Source: Spirulina sp. SIO3F2 (GTDB lineage: Bacteria > Cyanobacteriota > Cyanobacteriia > Cyanobacteriales > Spirulinaceae). Taken from it: a stretch of DNA of 33,746 bases. A program made the translations under genes and the position numbers. The notes beneath the pieces are model-generated. The model worked only from the letters and a program-made list of their open reading frames with translations. It made no database searches and had not been told where the DNA came from. Below are positions 22,602 through 32,034 of the stretch, piece by piece. Position 1 is the first letter of the stretch. The number at the start of each line of letters is the position of its first letter. The stretch covers positions 1 through 33,746 of the forward strand of contig JAAHHN010000056.1 in the NCBI GenBank assembly GCA_010672165.1, read 5' to 3'.

Positions 22602-24089
22602 CTAAACAATCGTTTTTAGAAAAACGGCCATATCCCGCAGTTGCTGGGTTCCCTGCTTAGTTTGACGAATCCCATTGGTGGTTTCGCGAGCCCCTTGGTT
22701 GATCGTGTTCATGGCTTCAACCACCTGAGCGATCGCGGTAGCTTGTTGCTTGATATTCAACGAGATCTGCTGATTGTTGAGCACAACATTGTTCAGGGTA
22801 TTGGCCATATCGTTGAAGGTGGTGGCTGTGCTCTGGGTAATCACCACACTAGATTCCACTGTCTTTGTTCCTTCATCTGTCACCATTACGGTGGAATTGA
22901 TTGCCGTTTGAATATCCGTAACCAAATCATTGATTTTCTGGGCAGATTGTTTACTTTGATCTGCGAGTTTCCGAATTTCGGCGGCCACCACTGAAAAGCC
23001 TTTCCCATGTTCCCCGGCCCGCACCGCCTCCACTGCCGCGTTAAGGGCTAGCATATTGGTTTGGTTGGCCAGATCGGACACCAGTTGGGAGATATTGCCA
23101 ATTTGTCCGGTCTGCTCGCTTAAATGGAGGATTTGGGCTGCGATCGCCCCTACCTTGGTTTTGAGCATATTCATGCCGTCTAGGGCTTGATCCACAGCTT
23201 GCGTACCGCTGTCAGCAAGATTTAGCGCTTGCTGAGCTGCGTCTGAAGCCGCTTCTGCTTGTTGAGCAGACTGCCGCGACGAAGCTCCCAACTCATCCAT
23301 CGTGGTGGTGGTTTCACTCACAGAAGCCGCTTGCTGGGTGATAGTGCGTTCCTGCTCTTCAACCGTAGCCGCAATTTGACTGGTGGAGGCGGCTAAAGTA
23401 CTGGCGGTACTGTTGAGGCGGCGAGTAGTGGTTTGCACAATCCAGATCGCAATTAAGCCAGAAATCAGCACTGTCAAGACTGTGCTGCCCAGTGTTAGCC
23501 AAACTAACTGTTGGGTGGCTGCTTTTGCCTTGTCAGCGTCCTCTTTGAGCAAATCCTTTTCACGCTCTTTGAACGCTTTAAAGAGTTCGGCAAATTTTTC
23601 AGTTTGTGCCCGTCCATCTTGGACATCCCATTGGGCAATTGCTTCTTCTACTTTGCCTTGATTGACCAGATCAATCAGACTTTGATCCGTGACTTTGAGT
23701 TTGTTGATCGTGGTTTCAATCTCAGCCAACGTTTGCTTTTGCTGTTCGTCCACCAACAAGTCCTTGAGTTCTTGCAGTGTTACGTTAGCTCCATCAACCG
23801 CGTCGGTGTAGCTGTTGAGTGAAATCTGACTTTTCTTGAGCAAATAGCCCCGTGTTGCTCGGGAGATTGTCTGAATATCAAAACCCAAATCACCCATTAA
23901 GTCCGTTACCTTAGCCTCCTGCTCCACATTTGCCTCGGTTGAACGGACGGTTTCAATATTCCCCCAAATAACTACGCTGGACGCCACAGACAACACAATG
24001 GGCACGGCAAACCCGCCAATAATCCAATTCCGCAGGCGAAACCCTGATTCAGTGGTGAGAGAAGGGGTGGATTCAGAGAAGTTTTGCAT
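22602..24089 (-). CDS. Methyl-accepting chemotaxis protein, CHASE3-like sensor, no HAMP
   Basis: This 495-residue chemoreceptor has TM1 at about 22-44 and a helical extracytoplasmic region (about 45-190) of the four-helix CHASE3/4HB type ([20 protein letters not shown]). TM2 is at about 194-219, then a long signalling coiled coil whose hairpin tip is [33 protein letters not shown] (347-379), the CheA/CheW contact point. TM2 runs straight into the coiled coil, so no HAMP domain is present. Nor is there a C-terminal CheR-tethering pentapeptide (ends FLKTIV). It is the last gene of the kinase-CheR-CheW-receptor set and probably the operon's sensory input. The ligand is unknown. Confidence 0.95.
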   Translation of the reverse strand: MQNFSESTPSLTTESGFRLRNWIIGGFAVPIVLSVASSVVIWGNIETVRSTEANVEQEAKVTDLMGDLGFDIQTISRATRGYLLKKSQISLNSYTDAVDGANVTLQELKDLLVDEQQKQTLAEIETTINKLKVTDQSLIDLVNQGKVEEAIAQWDVQDGRAQTEKFAELFKAFKEREKDLLKEDADKAKAATQQLVWLTLGSTVLTVLISGLIAIWIVQTTTRRLNSTASTLAASTSQIAATVEEQERTITQQAASVSETTTTMDELGASSRQSAQQAEAASDAAQQALNLADSGTQAVDQALDGMNMLKTKVGAIAAQILHLSEQTGQIGNISQLVSDLANQTNMLALNAAVEAVRAGEHGKGFSVVAAEIRKLADQSKQSAQKINDLVTDIQTAINSTVMVTDEGTKTVESSVVITQSTATTFNDMANTLNNVVLNNQQISLNIKQQATAIAQVVEAMNTINQGARETTNGIRQTKQGTQQLRDMAVFLKTIV

Positions 24090-24147
24090 TGGCTCAACAA
24101 AGGTAAACAGTAACGGTCAGGCTGGAATGGTGATAGCGGAATCGGAG

Positions 24148-25260
24148 TTATATCACATTGAAATCAACAACAAACCCCTCCTGTGCCAAAAGTCGGGGCA
24201 AGTTAAGGCGACTGACCATGGTGCCCTGATAATCAATCGCGCCCTCAATCATGTCACGGGCTGACCCCTGCACGGCTAAGGGCATGGATTGTTGCGTGGC
24301 TGGGTTATAACGATGAATATCCAGCACGACTGAAACGGCAATCCCCAGGCTAACCCCCTCAATGTTCACAATGACGGCTGGCCAGCGATCGCTTGATGGC
24401 AACGGTGGCAACGCTAAAAAAGCACTAATATCGACCAAGGTGATAATTTCACCCCGCAAATTAGTATTGCCCAAAATATGGGGTGGACAGGCAGGGATGG
24501 GAGTCAGGTGCTGGATTTCTGTAAATTCTCGAATCATTGCCACGGGCAAGCCAAACCATTCCGTTCCGAGTTTGACAATCGCTAAAGCCGTTTGTTGTCC
24601 TAGGGCGAGTTCATCTTGTTCAGCAGTTTGGGCAAGCTGTTGGGCGCGATTGCGGAAAATCTCCTGTTCTGCTGGTGTTGCGTGGGGACAAAACGGGGTT
24701 AAGCTTCTCAGCGACGTCTCTTCCTCCAGAGTTTGACGCACAGCAGCGATCGCCTCGGGATTGGGCTCGCGTAAGGTTTTAAGCGCAAGCTCAAGATTGG
24801 GGGACTGCTGTGGGGCTGCCAACATCGGGTCAGTTTCGAGCAAAACAACAATGTCTTGTTCTCGTTGAGCCAGACCGATTTGCAACGGTTCAGCGGTTTG
24901 ATCGAAGGGAGTTGCATCCGCATCAGTACCTTGCGCTAGTAAGTGAGTCTGAATCTGCGCGGGGGCAAACTGCTCAATGCCATAAACATCTTGGACAATA
25001 ATGCCAAAGCGCTGACCACGGGCTGCTAACAAAATAACGCGATCGCTAGTCTGATAGGGCGTTGGCGTCTGGCCTAAACGTAAATCTAGATCAATCACGG
25101 GCAAAATTACCCCCCGCACATTAATCACCCCCACTACATAGCGCGGCAGACCAGGCACAGGGGTAAACTCTGGCAGAAAGAACACTTCCACCACAGTCTG
25201 GCTTTCAACTCCATAGGTTGTGGTGCCGAGCCGAAACGTAAAGTAGGTCAAGTCTATCAA
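24148..25260 (-). CDS. Double-domain CheW coupling protein
   Basis: This 370-residue protein has two CheW domains in tandem. The first (about 3-145) shows the family signature FTPVPGLPRYVVGVINVRGVILPVIDLDLRLG; the second (about 222-365) has LTPIPACPPHILGNTNLRGEIITLVDISAFL. A helical linker (150-220) joins them. CheW couples receptors to a CheA kinase; double CheWs can bridge receptor arrays. No CheA is in the window, so the output partner is unknown. The start is a TTG at 25260, immediately after a short repeat array; an upstream ATG was not found. The gene lies between cheR (64 bp upstream) and the receptor gene (58 bp downstream). Confidence 0.92.
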   Translation of the reverse strand: MIDLTYFTFRLGTTTYGVESQTVVEVFFLPEFTPVPGLPRYVVGVINVRGVILPVIDLDLRLGQTPTPYQTSDRVILLAARGQRFGIIVQDVYGIEQFAPAQIQTHLLAQGTDADATPFDQTAEPLQIGLAQREQDIVVLLETDPMLAAPQQSPNLELALKTLREPNPEAIAAVRQTLEEETSLRSLTPFCPHATPAEQEIFRNRAQQLAQTAEQDELALGQQTALAIVKLGTEWFGLPVAMIREFTEIQHLTPIPACPPHILGNTNLRGEIITLVDISAFLALPPLPSSDRWPAVIVNIEGVSLGIAVSVVLDIHRYNPATQQSMPLAVQGSARDMIEGAIDYQGTMVSRLNLPRLLAQEGFVVDFNVI

Positions 25261-25297
25261 GAGTTCAAAATTCAGAGTTCAAGGTTCAGAGTTCGAG
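25261..25297. repeat. GAGTTCAA-type direct repeats between cheR and cheW
   Basis: Four degenerate copies of a gagttcaaa-like unit lie in the 64-bp gap between CheR and CheW. The complement of this motif is the TTTGAACT unit repeated inside the MITE-like element at 22360-22471, so the two belong to one dispersed repeat family. No inverted ends are seen here. Confidence 0.55.
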
Positions 25298-25324
25298 TAA
25301 TTCTGATCTCTGATGAGTTACTCA

Positions 25325-26830
25325 TTACTGGGTTAAACGCTCACGGAGTTGGGCAACAGTCATATTGAGGGGTGAAGCAAGTTGATGATCGGGAGGCAAG
25401 GAGGCTAAAAGCTTGAGCGCGATCGCATCCAGCTTTTGTACCCGCTGGGTTTGATTTTCCTGTTGGTAAATGGAGCGTAAAGCATAGTAAGCGGCAATTT
25501 CCGCAGGTTCAAGGTAAATAATTTTCTTGAGTAGACGTTTGGCTTCTTCAGTATGGTCAGTTTCAGTGGCGATATCTGCCCAGAGATAATAAATTGCAAT
25601 GGAGAGGGGCTGAAGTTGTAAAGCGGCTTCACACCATTGTTGAGCCTGCTCATAATTACCGATATTGGCTTCAAGCTGGGCCTGGAGGTAATGGCCGTCA
25701 AAATTCTGGGGGTCTTGATTAAGGAGTTGCTGGAGATATTGGCGGGCAGCAGTATAGTCTTTTTGTTCTAGGGAAATTTGAGCAGCCTGGAGTAAGGCAG
25801 CAATGATTTCAAGAGTTGGAGGTTGAGGGGAAGAGGAGAGGGGACGGCGGTTAAATGGAGCAGGTGTGGAGGTACTGTGCTTGAACTGAAGCAATCGCAC
25901 GGGGGGAGCGGCAGGTCTGAGCCAGTTAGGGAGCGGATGAAATGATGGGGGAATCGCCTCAGAGGGTGGCTGAGCACAGTCAGCAGGGGTTGAATTGCGC
26001 TGATAGACCAACGAAGCCGGAAAGAGCTGCGTGTTTAAACCCGGTAGGGATTGGTTATAGAGTTCCGCGTGGCCGGTGAGTAAATAGCCCCCTGGACGTA
26101 GGGCTTGACTCAAAGTGTACAGTGCCCGGGCGATCGCCTGCTGGGAAAAATAGATAAACACATTCCGACAAAGGATCAGATCCACGCCTCCGTTCGTCCA
26201 GAGTTCACCTGTGGCTAAGTTAAATAACTCAAACTGCACCCCATCCCGAATTTTGGGGTCTAGGAGATAGCCGCCTTGGAGATAGGACGTAAAGTAATGA
26301 GATCGCACCGTGGCATCTACCCCCCGCAATGACCAAGCCGGATACACTCCGGTTTTGGCCTGGGCTAAGACCGCTGGGTTAATATCTGTTCCCCAAATAC
26401 GACAATCCCATTGAGCAATGTCCGGTAGCAATTGCGTGAGCAACATTGCCAGAGAATAGGGCTCAGCCCCCATCGAACAGCCGGCACTCCACAGTGATAA
26501 ACGGCGCTGGGGGCGATTGCGCTCGATAAGTTCTGGTAGGAGGCGATCGCGCAAGAGGGCAAACTGTCCTTGATCCCGAAAAAAGTAACTCTCAATATTG
26601 GTCAGTTGCGTGGCAAGCACGCTCCATTCTTGCTCAGCTACGCGATCGTCTTGGCTCAACAGTCGGATGTAGCTGGAAGGGTCACGCAAGCTATGACTTT
26701 GCAGCCGTTGTGCCAATTTGTGGCGCAAGGTTGCGTAGTCCTTGGCTGGAATTTTCAACCCCAAGCGAGTTTCAATCAATTCAAGAAAGGGTGCGAGTGT
26801 AATCACGCTCCTCTCTGGTAAATTTGTCAT
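25325..26830 (-). CDS. cheR: CheR-type receptor methyltransferase with C-terminal TPRs
   Basis: The protein is 501 residues from the preferred ATG at 26830 (a TTG at 26869 would add 13). It has the CheR N-terminal helical domain, then the SAM-binding motif LSLWSAGCSMGAEPYSLAMLL (about 112-132), where most CheRs have GCSTGEEPYS; M for T and A for E are changes at normally conserved positions. IWGTDINPAVLAQA and LILCRNVFIYF are further methyltransferase motifs. After a proline-rich linker, the last ~150 residues form several TPRs, as in the CheR-TPR class that docks on partners. CheR methylates receptor glutamates, so it likely acts on the receptor of this operon. No CheB demethylase is nearby. 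Confidence 0.93.
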   Translation of the reverse strand: MTNLPERSVITLAPFLELIETRLGLKIPAKDYATLRHKLAQRLQSHSLRDPSSYIRLLSQDDRVAEQEWSVLATQLTNIESYFFRDQGQFALLRDRLLPELIERNRPQRRLSLWSAGCSMGAEPYSLAMLLTQLLPDIAQWDCRIWGTDINPAVLAQAKTGVYPAWSLRGVDATVRSHYFTSYLQGGYLLDPKIRDGVQFELFNLATGELWTNGGVDLILCRNVFIYFSQQAIARALYTLSQALRPGGYLLTGHAELYNQSLPGLNTQLFPASLVYQRNSTPADCAQPPSEAIPPSFHPLPNWLRPAAPPVRLLQFKHSTSTPAPFNRRPLSSSPQPPTLEIIAALLQAAQISLEQKDYTAARQYLQQLLNQDPQNFDGHYLQAQLEANIGNYEQAQQWCEAALQLQPLSIAIYYLWADIATETDHTEEAKRLLKKIIYLEPAEIAAYYALRSIYQQENQTQRVQKLDAIALKLLASLPPDHQLASPLNMTVAQLRERLTQ

Positions 26831-26903
26831 CTGTGACTTTAGCCGTGCTCGGCCAGACTCAATCAGCAATTCCCAAAACCTAACCGCTACATCTATTGCA
26901 AGT

Positions 26904-29297
26904 CTAACGATTCTCTTTGGCTGGGGAGAATGGGTGGAGTGGAATCTTAATCATAAAAACAGTTCCTGACCCTGGCTGGGACTGACAGTCTAACTGACCC
27001 CTATGTTTATCCACTACGATTTGGTAACTAATGGAGAGGCCTAAACCTGTGCCCTTACCGACAGGCTTAGTGGTGAAAAACGGATCAAAAATATGAGCGG
27101 CTGTTTCTGGTGACATCCCTGGGCCATTATCTGCGATTTCGATCGAGACCCAGCATTGAGTGGTTGATGGTGCTGGAGTTGTCTCGTTAATGGAGGGTAA
27201 TAGGGTTGTGGTGATCTGAATCTGGCGACGGCCAGTTTGGGTCTCCATGGCATCGATCGCATTGGCCAGAATATTCATAAACACTTGATTAAGCTGGCCG
27301 GCATAGCATTCAACCAAGGGGAGTTGTCCATAATGCTTCTGGACAACGATTGCTTCTCGTGAGCCTTGGGCTTTGAGGCGATTGTGCAAGATGAGCAACG
27401 TGCTATCTAAACCCTCATGAATATCAACGGGTTTCATTTCAGCTTGATCCAACCGGGAAAAATTGCGTAGCGAGAGAACAATTTGACGAATCCGTTCAGC
27501 CCCCACCTGCATCGAAGTCAGGGTTTTAGGTAAGTCTTCGACAATAAAGTCTAAATCCACTTCCTCAATCAGGGCTTGCAATTCAGCATCAGGTTGGGGA
27601 ACACGAGTTTGGTAGAGTTTGAATAAACGCAGCAGATCCTTAACGTAGTCTTCGGTATAGCCCAAGTTCCCCGAAATGAAATTCACAGGATTATTAATTT
27701 CATGGGCAATCCCTGCCACCATTTGACCCAAACTCGACATCTTCTCTGTTTGCACCAGTTGCGATTGGGTTTGGCGTAGCTCTTGGAGTGCGCGTTCAAG
27801 ATGCTGGGCTTGGGTTTGGGCGGCTAGGGCGGCAGCCTTAGTTTGGGCAAACAGCTCTGCTTGATCGATCGCCACTGCAAGCTGATTAACCACTGCCTGC
27901 AAGAGTTCCACCTCATCATCCCGCCAAGGCCGCACCGCTTGGGAATGGGTGCAAACAATGGCACCAATATGGGATGAGCGGGTCTCCAAGGGCAACAGCA
28001 GTAGCGCACTAACTCCCAAGTCTGCTAAGAGGGGCGCACCTGCCCCTGTTGCTTGGGTCGCATCAAGCCGGAGCATTTGCTGCTGACTCATCCGGGTCGC
28101 CAGGAACTGCTGTTGCGCTGGCGTCAAAACCGTTCCCAGCGACGGAATGGTTCGTTTGGCACGGGCTTCATGACTAACAATTAATGTCGGCGAGGCAGTC
28201 TGCTGAGGGTTCGCTTGTGGTTCTGACCAACTCCAGAGGTAACTACAGCAGTCAATCTCGAATAAAAGGCGAATTTCTTGAACAGCGGTCTCTAGGATAA
28301 CGTTGAGATCCAGAGAGTTGCGCATCTGATTAGCCAACCGAAACAAGAGGTCAGTGGGTCGAGAGCGCAGGGCGTTTTGGGCTCGGCAGCGTTCAATATC
28401 GAGGGCGAGGTGATCGCTGAGTAAACCTAAGCCGTCTCGAAAGCAGGGGGCAAGCAATTCCTGGGTCCAGAGGGCAAGCACACCAATCAAGCGATCGTCG
28501 AGCACCAGCGGATACCCCATAAAAAACAAGCATTGCAATGATGCTTCGAGAGTACTCAAGTTGCAAAACAAATGTTGCGCATGGCTGCTCGACTGAATTA
28601 GCTGTAATGGCGTTTCTGAAGCAGGTTCTAACGGAAACAATTGATCAAAGATGGGGCGTCGGGTCATGCCGATCGTGCCGATCACGGAACCTGAGAGGGA
28701 CAAGGTTCGTGATTGCAACATTGACCAATTGTGTACCTGGGTGTGGAGCAGGGGCGCAATCGTTAAGCCTTGGCGTTCTAAACGATTGTGTTGGGGGTTA
28801 TAAAGCCAAATGGCCGCGATCGCACCATCGAGATCTTCAACAAGGACATCGGTTGTTTGCTGTAAGCATTCATTAATACGATGGCTGTGGGTGACAAATC
28901 GACTCACCCGGGTAATCACCGCGGCCATCCGCGCCCGGTCTAACACATCCATCTCCATTTGCTTCCGTTCTGAAACGTCCTGCAAACGGAGCACAATGCC
29001 CTCAGGATGGGGGTGCAGGTCGACATGGAGCCAGCAGTTGCCGAGGGGAGAAAACGCTTCAAAATGCATAGCCCGTTGCTGGCGCATGACCGTTTGGCAT
29101 TCTTGCTCGAACACCGTGCCCAACCATTGAGAAACCTGTCGCCAAAAGTCTAGGGGGGGGCAGGTTGCTTCAGGTAATTTTAAAAATTTGCGAGCGGTTG
29201 AGTTGAGCGATCGCAACTGCCAGGCTCGATCAATCACAAAAACCGCATCGGCTGTACTACCAAGGATGTTTAGATCGATGGTGCTCAGGCGTTCCAT
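26904..29297 (-). CDS. PAS-GAF-GAF histidine kinase
   Basis: This 797-residue soluble sensor kinase has a PAS domain (1-112; VFVIDRAWQLRSLNSTARKFL, LRLQDVSERK) and two GAF-like domains (about 124-310 and 318-485; the second has SYLWSWSEP and LLLLPLETRSSHIGAIVCTHSQ). A coiled coil follows at 485-520. The H-box GQMVAGIAHEINNP (H532) and HATPase_c come next, with NQVFMNILANAIDAME, DNGPGMSP and GKGTGLGLSISYQIV. Its catalytic half is close to the FIST-linked kinase. No bilin-binding cysteine motif was noticed. The start is supported by AAGGAG at 29304-29309, 6 nt before the ATG. It is the first gene of the chemosensory operon; cheR begins 73 bp downstream. No receiver domain or response regulator is linked. 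Confidence 0.94.
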   Translation of the reverse strand: MERLSTIDLNILGSTADAVFVIDRAWQLRSLNSTARKFLKLPEATCPPLDFWRQVSQWLGTVFEQECQTVMRQQRAMHFEAFSPLGNCWLHVDLHPHPEGIVLRLQDVSERKQMEMDVLDRARMAAVITRVSRFVTHSHRINECLQQTTDVLVEDLDGAIAAIWLYNPQHNRLERQGLTIAPLLHTQVHNWSMLQSRTLSLSGSVIGTIGMTRRPIFDQLFPLEPASETPLQLIQSSSHAQHLFCNLSTLEASLQCLFFMGYPLVLDDRLIGVLALWTQELLAPCFRDGLGLLSDHLALDIERCRAQNALRSRPTDLLFRLANQMRNSLDLNVILETAVQEIRLLFEIDCCSYLWSWSEPQANPQQTASPTLIVSHEARAKRTIPSLGTVLTPAQQQFLATRMSQQQMLRLDATQATGAGAPLLADLGVSALLLLPLETRSSHIGAIVCTHSQAVRPWRDDEVELLQAVVNQLAVAIDQAELFAQTKAAALAAQTQAQHLERALQELRQTQSQLVQTEKMSSLGQMVAGIAHEINNPVNFISGNLGYTEDYVKDLLRLFKLYQTRVPQPDAELQALIEEVDLDFIVEDLPKTLTSMQVGAERIRQIVLSLRNFSRLDQAEMKPVDIHEGLDSTLLILHNRLKAQGSREAIVVQKHYGQLPLVECYAGQLNQVFMNILANAIDAMETQTGRRQIQITTTLLPSINETTPAPSTTQCWVSIEIADNGPGMSPETAAHIFDPFFTTKPVGKGTGLGLSISYQIVVDKHRGQLDCQSQPGSGTVFMIKIPLHPFSPAKENR

Positions 29298-30012
29298 GCA
29301 ATACTCCTTTGCTTGTGAGCAAAATCAGCAATTAAAAATTTCGACGAGTCTAATTCACTTGTACGAACCCAAACCTAGCCCCAAGGGATGTCATTCGTTC
29401 GGCTTAAAAATATGGACAGATTAAAGTTGTATTCCTTTAGACCAATTGTCAGAAAAGACATGCTATCCCTTTTCTTAGCAGACTTCTGAGATTATCTAAT
29501 GACGCACCTATCGTTAGTGAAGTTAACCTGAATCAATGCATGTGCTTTAGAATAAAATAAAGTTGGATATTGCAGTAATTGAGAAGGGTAAACGTGAGTA
29601 GTCGGAGAGAGAGATTGGAGTAGATATTAACCAATGGCATGATCACCGCGACCATAAAGATTTCGATTGACAATATCGTTCTGTCTCTCCCTTCTATTCT
29701 GCGTATAGTTCCCTACAGACCCCAACTTACAACACGTTTTTTTATTATTTCTTAAGATTCTCTGACATAACTAAACCACTAGACATGAAGATCAACAAAC
29801 TTGTTCCCCGCTGATTGTTGAGATCAGCGAGGAACAATTTGGATGAGTTTGAAATCTAGAGGTTACAGTCCGTTCAATCTCCAAGTCTTGCTATGGGCTT
29901 ATGGTTAGAAGCCATTGTGTAGAGTGGGAATTGCTCACCAGAAAAGGATTGCAGCGCTTCTCAAAGCTTCTGAGCGCAAGTATAAAATTGTTGAAGGTTG
30001 TGGAATTTAGAC
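29298..30012. other. 715-bp AT-rich intergenic region
   Basis: The stretch is AT-rich and presumably carries the promoter of the chemosensory operon. It has a strong stem-loop at 29801-29837 and no convincing coding frame. No consensus promoter, tRNA or known RNA element was identified with confidence. Confidence 0.5.
29801..29837 (-). terminator. Strong stem-loop, possible terminator or small RNA element
   Basis: ttgttccccgctgat and atcagcgaggaacaa pair as a 15-bp stem with a single mismatch and a 7-nt loop. It lies about 175 bp beyond the 3' end of the DUF760 gene on the - strand. On that strand the stem is followed by the moderately T-rich GTTTGTTGAT rather than a clean T run, so termination is only one option. 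Confidence 0.4.
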
Positions 30013-30357
30013 TTATTCAGCTTCAGCAGGAGTCGGCTCATCAGGATTTGCCCATTGCTGTTCTAGGGTTAGACGCTGTTCAGCCTTGTGTAAGAAGTAA
30101 CCGCTCACCATTGCTGAGGCCAGAAGACGACCGAGTTGCTCACGGCTGGTGGTGATATTGACTTCAAACTGCTCATTGGGTAGATGACCAAGAGTCCCAA
30201 CCACTTGTTGCTCCATCACTTGCAAAGCATCCGGACTGGGTTGTGAGAGGTGCAGGGTTTGCTCTGTACCCAAGGTCTGAAGATATTGGAGCAAGGGGTT
30301 TTGGTTTACCGCAGCATCGAGGCGATCGCCGAGGGTAGAAAAATTGTCGCTGTCCAT
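30013..30357 (-). CDS. DUF760 family protein
   Basis: From the ATG at 30357 this is a 114-residue protein; the TTG start at 30396 would add 13 residues. The core LLQYLQTLGTEQTLHLSQPSPDALQVMEQQVVGTLGHLPNEQFEVNITTSREQLGRLLASAMVSGYFLHKAEQRLTLEQ matches DUF760, found in cyanobacteria and chloroplast proteins of plants. The protein is small and soluble. Family function is not established by this sequence. It sits downstream of the PhyH-like gene with a hairpin in the gap. Confidence 0.82.
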   Translation of the reverse strand: MDSDNFSTLGDRLDAAVNQNPLLQYLQTLGTEQTLHLSQPSPDALQVMEQQVVGTLGHLPNEQFEVNITTSREQLGRLLASAMVSGYFLHKAEQRLTLEQQWANPDEPTPAEAE

Positions 30358-30447
30358 AATTGAGGTCTTTTTTAGTCTGGGAGTGTTGTCTTTCAACTGT
30401 AACGGGCGAGAGTGGCGATCACGGGGGGTAAAACCGAACCCGAAACC

Positions 30448-30462
30448 GGGGGATTCACCCCC
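30448..30462 (-). terminator. Hairpin after the PhyH-like gene
   Basis: GGGGG-ATTCA-CCCCC lies 23 bp past the stop of the PhyH-like gene on the - strand. On that strand it is followed by a T-rich tract (ggtttcgggttcggtttt), which suggests a weak intrinsic terminator. The stem is short. Confidence 0.4.
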
Positions 30463-30484
30463 TTAGCCTTTGCATAAGTCTGCT

Positions 30485-31279
30485 TCACAGCCATGAGAAC
30501 CAGACTTCATCTTGAAATGCTGGGGGAATCTGGTCAGGCTTAAACAAGCGCCATTCCAAACTCAGGCGATCGCAGCTCATCTCTGCATTAACTGCGGTAC
30601 GGTGCAACGTGCCGCGATCGAACCACAATAGATCGCCGGGTGTCAGCACAGGTTGCCAAAAGTCCACAGCATCAAACAGATGGTGGATTGTTGCATTATC
30701 AAGCTTTGAATAATGCAACAGTTGCGTTTGGGGCACACGCACAAATTCCAGACCAGGAGCATGATAACCGCAGGGTGTTAGCGGTAGCCAACCCGTTAGC
30801 AATGGCGTCAGGGGTGTGGTGCAATAGGGTTCAGCATCGGCTGTGGGCGGAAACTGCACCCGCAGACCACCATCTTGATGCCATTGGTTGGGTCGATGCA
30901 AAGCATGCCCATGACCGGGGGCATATTGTTTGCGCAGGCGAAGTTGCGATCGCAATCCCTGACTATAGCCTCCCCAAGCTTGGCAATGTTTAGAAAGGTC
31001 AGGAGTACTTTGGAGAAGATTAAGCAGAAGGTTGAGCGCTGGGGTTTGCTCTGTTAAAAACTCGTCCAGCGCATCGACATGAACATTAGTACTATAGGGA
31101 TTAAATCGGTAGGAGGCGGGTAAGTGCTGGGCAGCAGCAGCAGCGCCAACGGCCGCGATCGTCTCTTCAACCCTAACGAAGCAAGCTTGAGCCGCCTGGT
31201 GGAGCTGCTGCAACGGTTCTAGGGGCAACACTTGAGACCAAAGTTCGACACCGTATTGGGCGCGATCGGAATACATCAT
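30485..31279 (-). CDS. Phytanoyl-CoA dioxygenase (PhyH)-like Fe(II)/2-oxoglutarate oxygenase
   Basis: This 264-residue soluble protein shows the Fe-binding HxD motif in NQWHQDGGLRVQ (H134, D136) and the distal histidine in PGDLLWFDRGTLHRTAV (H226). The following RLSLEWRLF supplies a plausible 2-oxoglutarate-binding arginine (R238 or R244). These residues define the double-stranded beta-helix PhyH family, which hydroxylates diverse small molecules. The substrate is not deducible. The N-terminal third is alpha-helical. There are two adjacent ATG codons; a GGGAGGGA ribosome-binding site sits 3 nt before the first and 6 nt before the second. It is downstream of the secreted small protein and upstream of DUF760 on the same strand. 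Confidence 0.82.
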   Translation of the reverse strand: MMYSDRAQYGVELWSQVLPLEPLQQLHQAAQACFVRVEETIAAVGAAAAAQHLPASYRFNPYSTNVHVDALDEFLTEQTPALNLLLNLLQSTPDLSKHCQAWGGYSQGLRSQLRLRKQYAPGHGHALHRPNQWHQDGGLRVQFPPTADAEPYCTTPLTPLLTGWLPLTPCGYHAPGLEFVRVPQTQLLHYSKLDNATIHHLFDAVDFWQPVLTPGDLLWFDRGTLHRTAVNAEMSCDRLSLEWRLFKPDQIPPAFQDEVWFSWL

Positions 31280-31349
31280 TTATCCCTCCCTAATGTCATA
31301 TATGATGCATCAAATGCCCATCAGGGAGAGTTTGCCTATCATTTTTGCA

Positions 31350-31655
31350 TCAGAAATTAAGCGCTTCAGGGGGTAAGAAATTCTCCCGCACAGACCGCTC
31401 AATGTAAGCCTTGTAAAGGCTCGGGCATTCTCCTGTTGCAAACATCAGTGAGTCAAATACAAAAAATCGTGGTAAAGCCAGCTTGTCTTCTGGCATACCC
31501 GAAATTAGGGCCGCCATAAATTGGCAAGTTGAGTCATCAACGGCCGCTTTAGCCGTTTGGGGATGGAACGCACCCCCGACAAACAGGCCAATTGAGGTAG
31601 CGATGCTTACAATTAGTAGCAGGATTGCACGCTTAATTCGAATGTATTGGTTCAT
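31350..31655 (-). CDS. Hypothetical secreted protein
   Basis: From the ATG at 31655 the 101-residue protein begins with a clear signal peptide: MNQYIRIKR, a hydrophobic AILLLIVSIATSIGLFVGGA, then a likely cleavage region near TAKAAVDD. A longer frame starting at 31730 adds 25 residues before the signal and is less likely. The mature part is short and contains two cysteines (STCQFM, GECPSLY) that may form a disulfide in the periplasm. No family is recognised. It lies 70 bp upstream of the PhyH-like gene on the same strand. Confidence 0.6.
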   Translation of the reverse strand: MNQYIRIKRAILLLIVSIATSIGLFVGGAFHPQTAKAAVDDSTCQFMAALISGMPEDKLALPRFFVFDSLMFATGECPSLYKAYIERSVRENFLPPEALNF

Positions 31656-31730
31656 GGTGTGTAAACTGAAGGAAATTCGCAAAGCAGCGTATCCTAGCGA
31701 CTTCAGTGCGTCAAGGCTAGTACGCCTCAT

Positions 31731-32034
31731 GTTGGCCCTTCTTAACTTGTGCTGAGAGATCTTATCTCTTATTCAACAACTTTGCTGAGTGAGCCTTTCC
31801 CCGACACTATCCCTGATGAGCTTGCACTGGATTGATGAAGATGATGTTCTGGCAAGCTGTGCAAAAAAACTGTCCCAAGCACTTGCATTCGACTGATTCA
31901 CTTCACGCTAGCCTCTAAAGAGCAGAATTATTGCTGCCCTGAGCGATCGCCACAACGCTGTGCTGATTGAAGCGATCGCTCGTTCCGTCACCACACTGAT
32001 TTCTGCCCCATTTCTGTCTTCTCGACTTTCCACT
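31731..32034. other. 304-bp gap before the dynamin-like gene
   Basis: This is a divergent intergenic region between the secreted protein (-) and the dynamin-like GTPase (+). A small dyad agagat-ctt-atctct lies at 31755-31769. The GTPase frame is open upstream to a TAG near 31910, so an upstream GTG (around 31960) could be its true start. No other gene is evident. Confidence 0.45.

Noticed and set aside
29901-30155. 84-codon + strand frame over the end of the DUF760 gene
   Set aside because: Overlaps a recognised family member on the other strand and shows no family pattern.
31303-31312. TGATGCATCA palindrome before the PhyH-like gene, sharing TGATGCATC with the FIST dyad
   Set aside because: A nine-base match within 34 kb can occur by chance, and the spacing and context differ, so a shared regulator is not supported.
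31816-31896. 26-codon frame (MSLHWIDEDDVLASCAKK...) before the dynamin-like gene
   Set aside because: Very short, without a clear ribosome-binding site or recognisable family.
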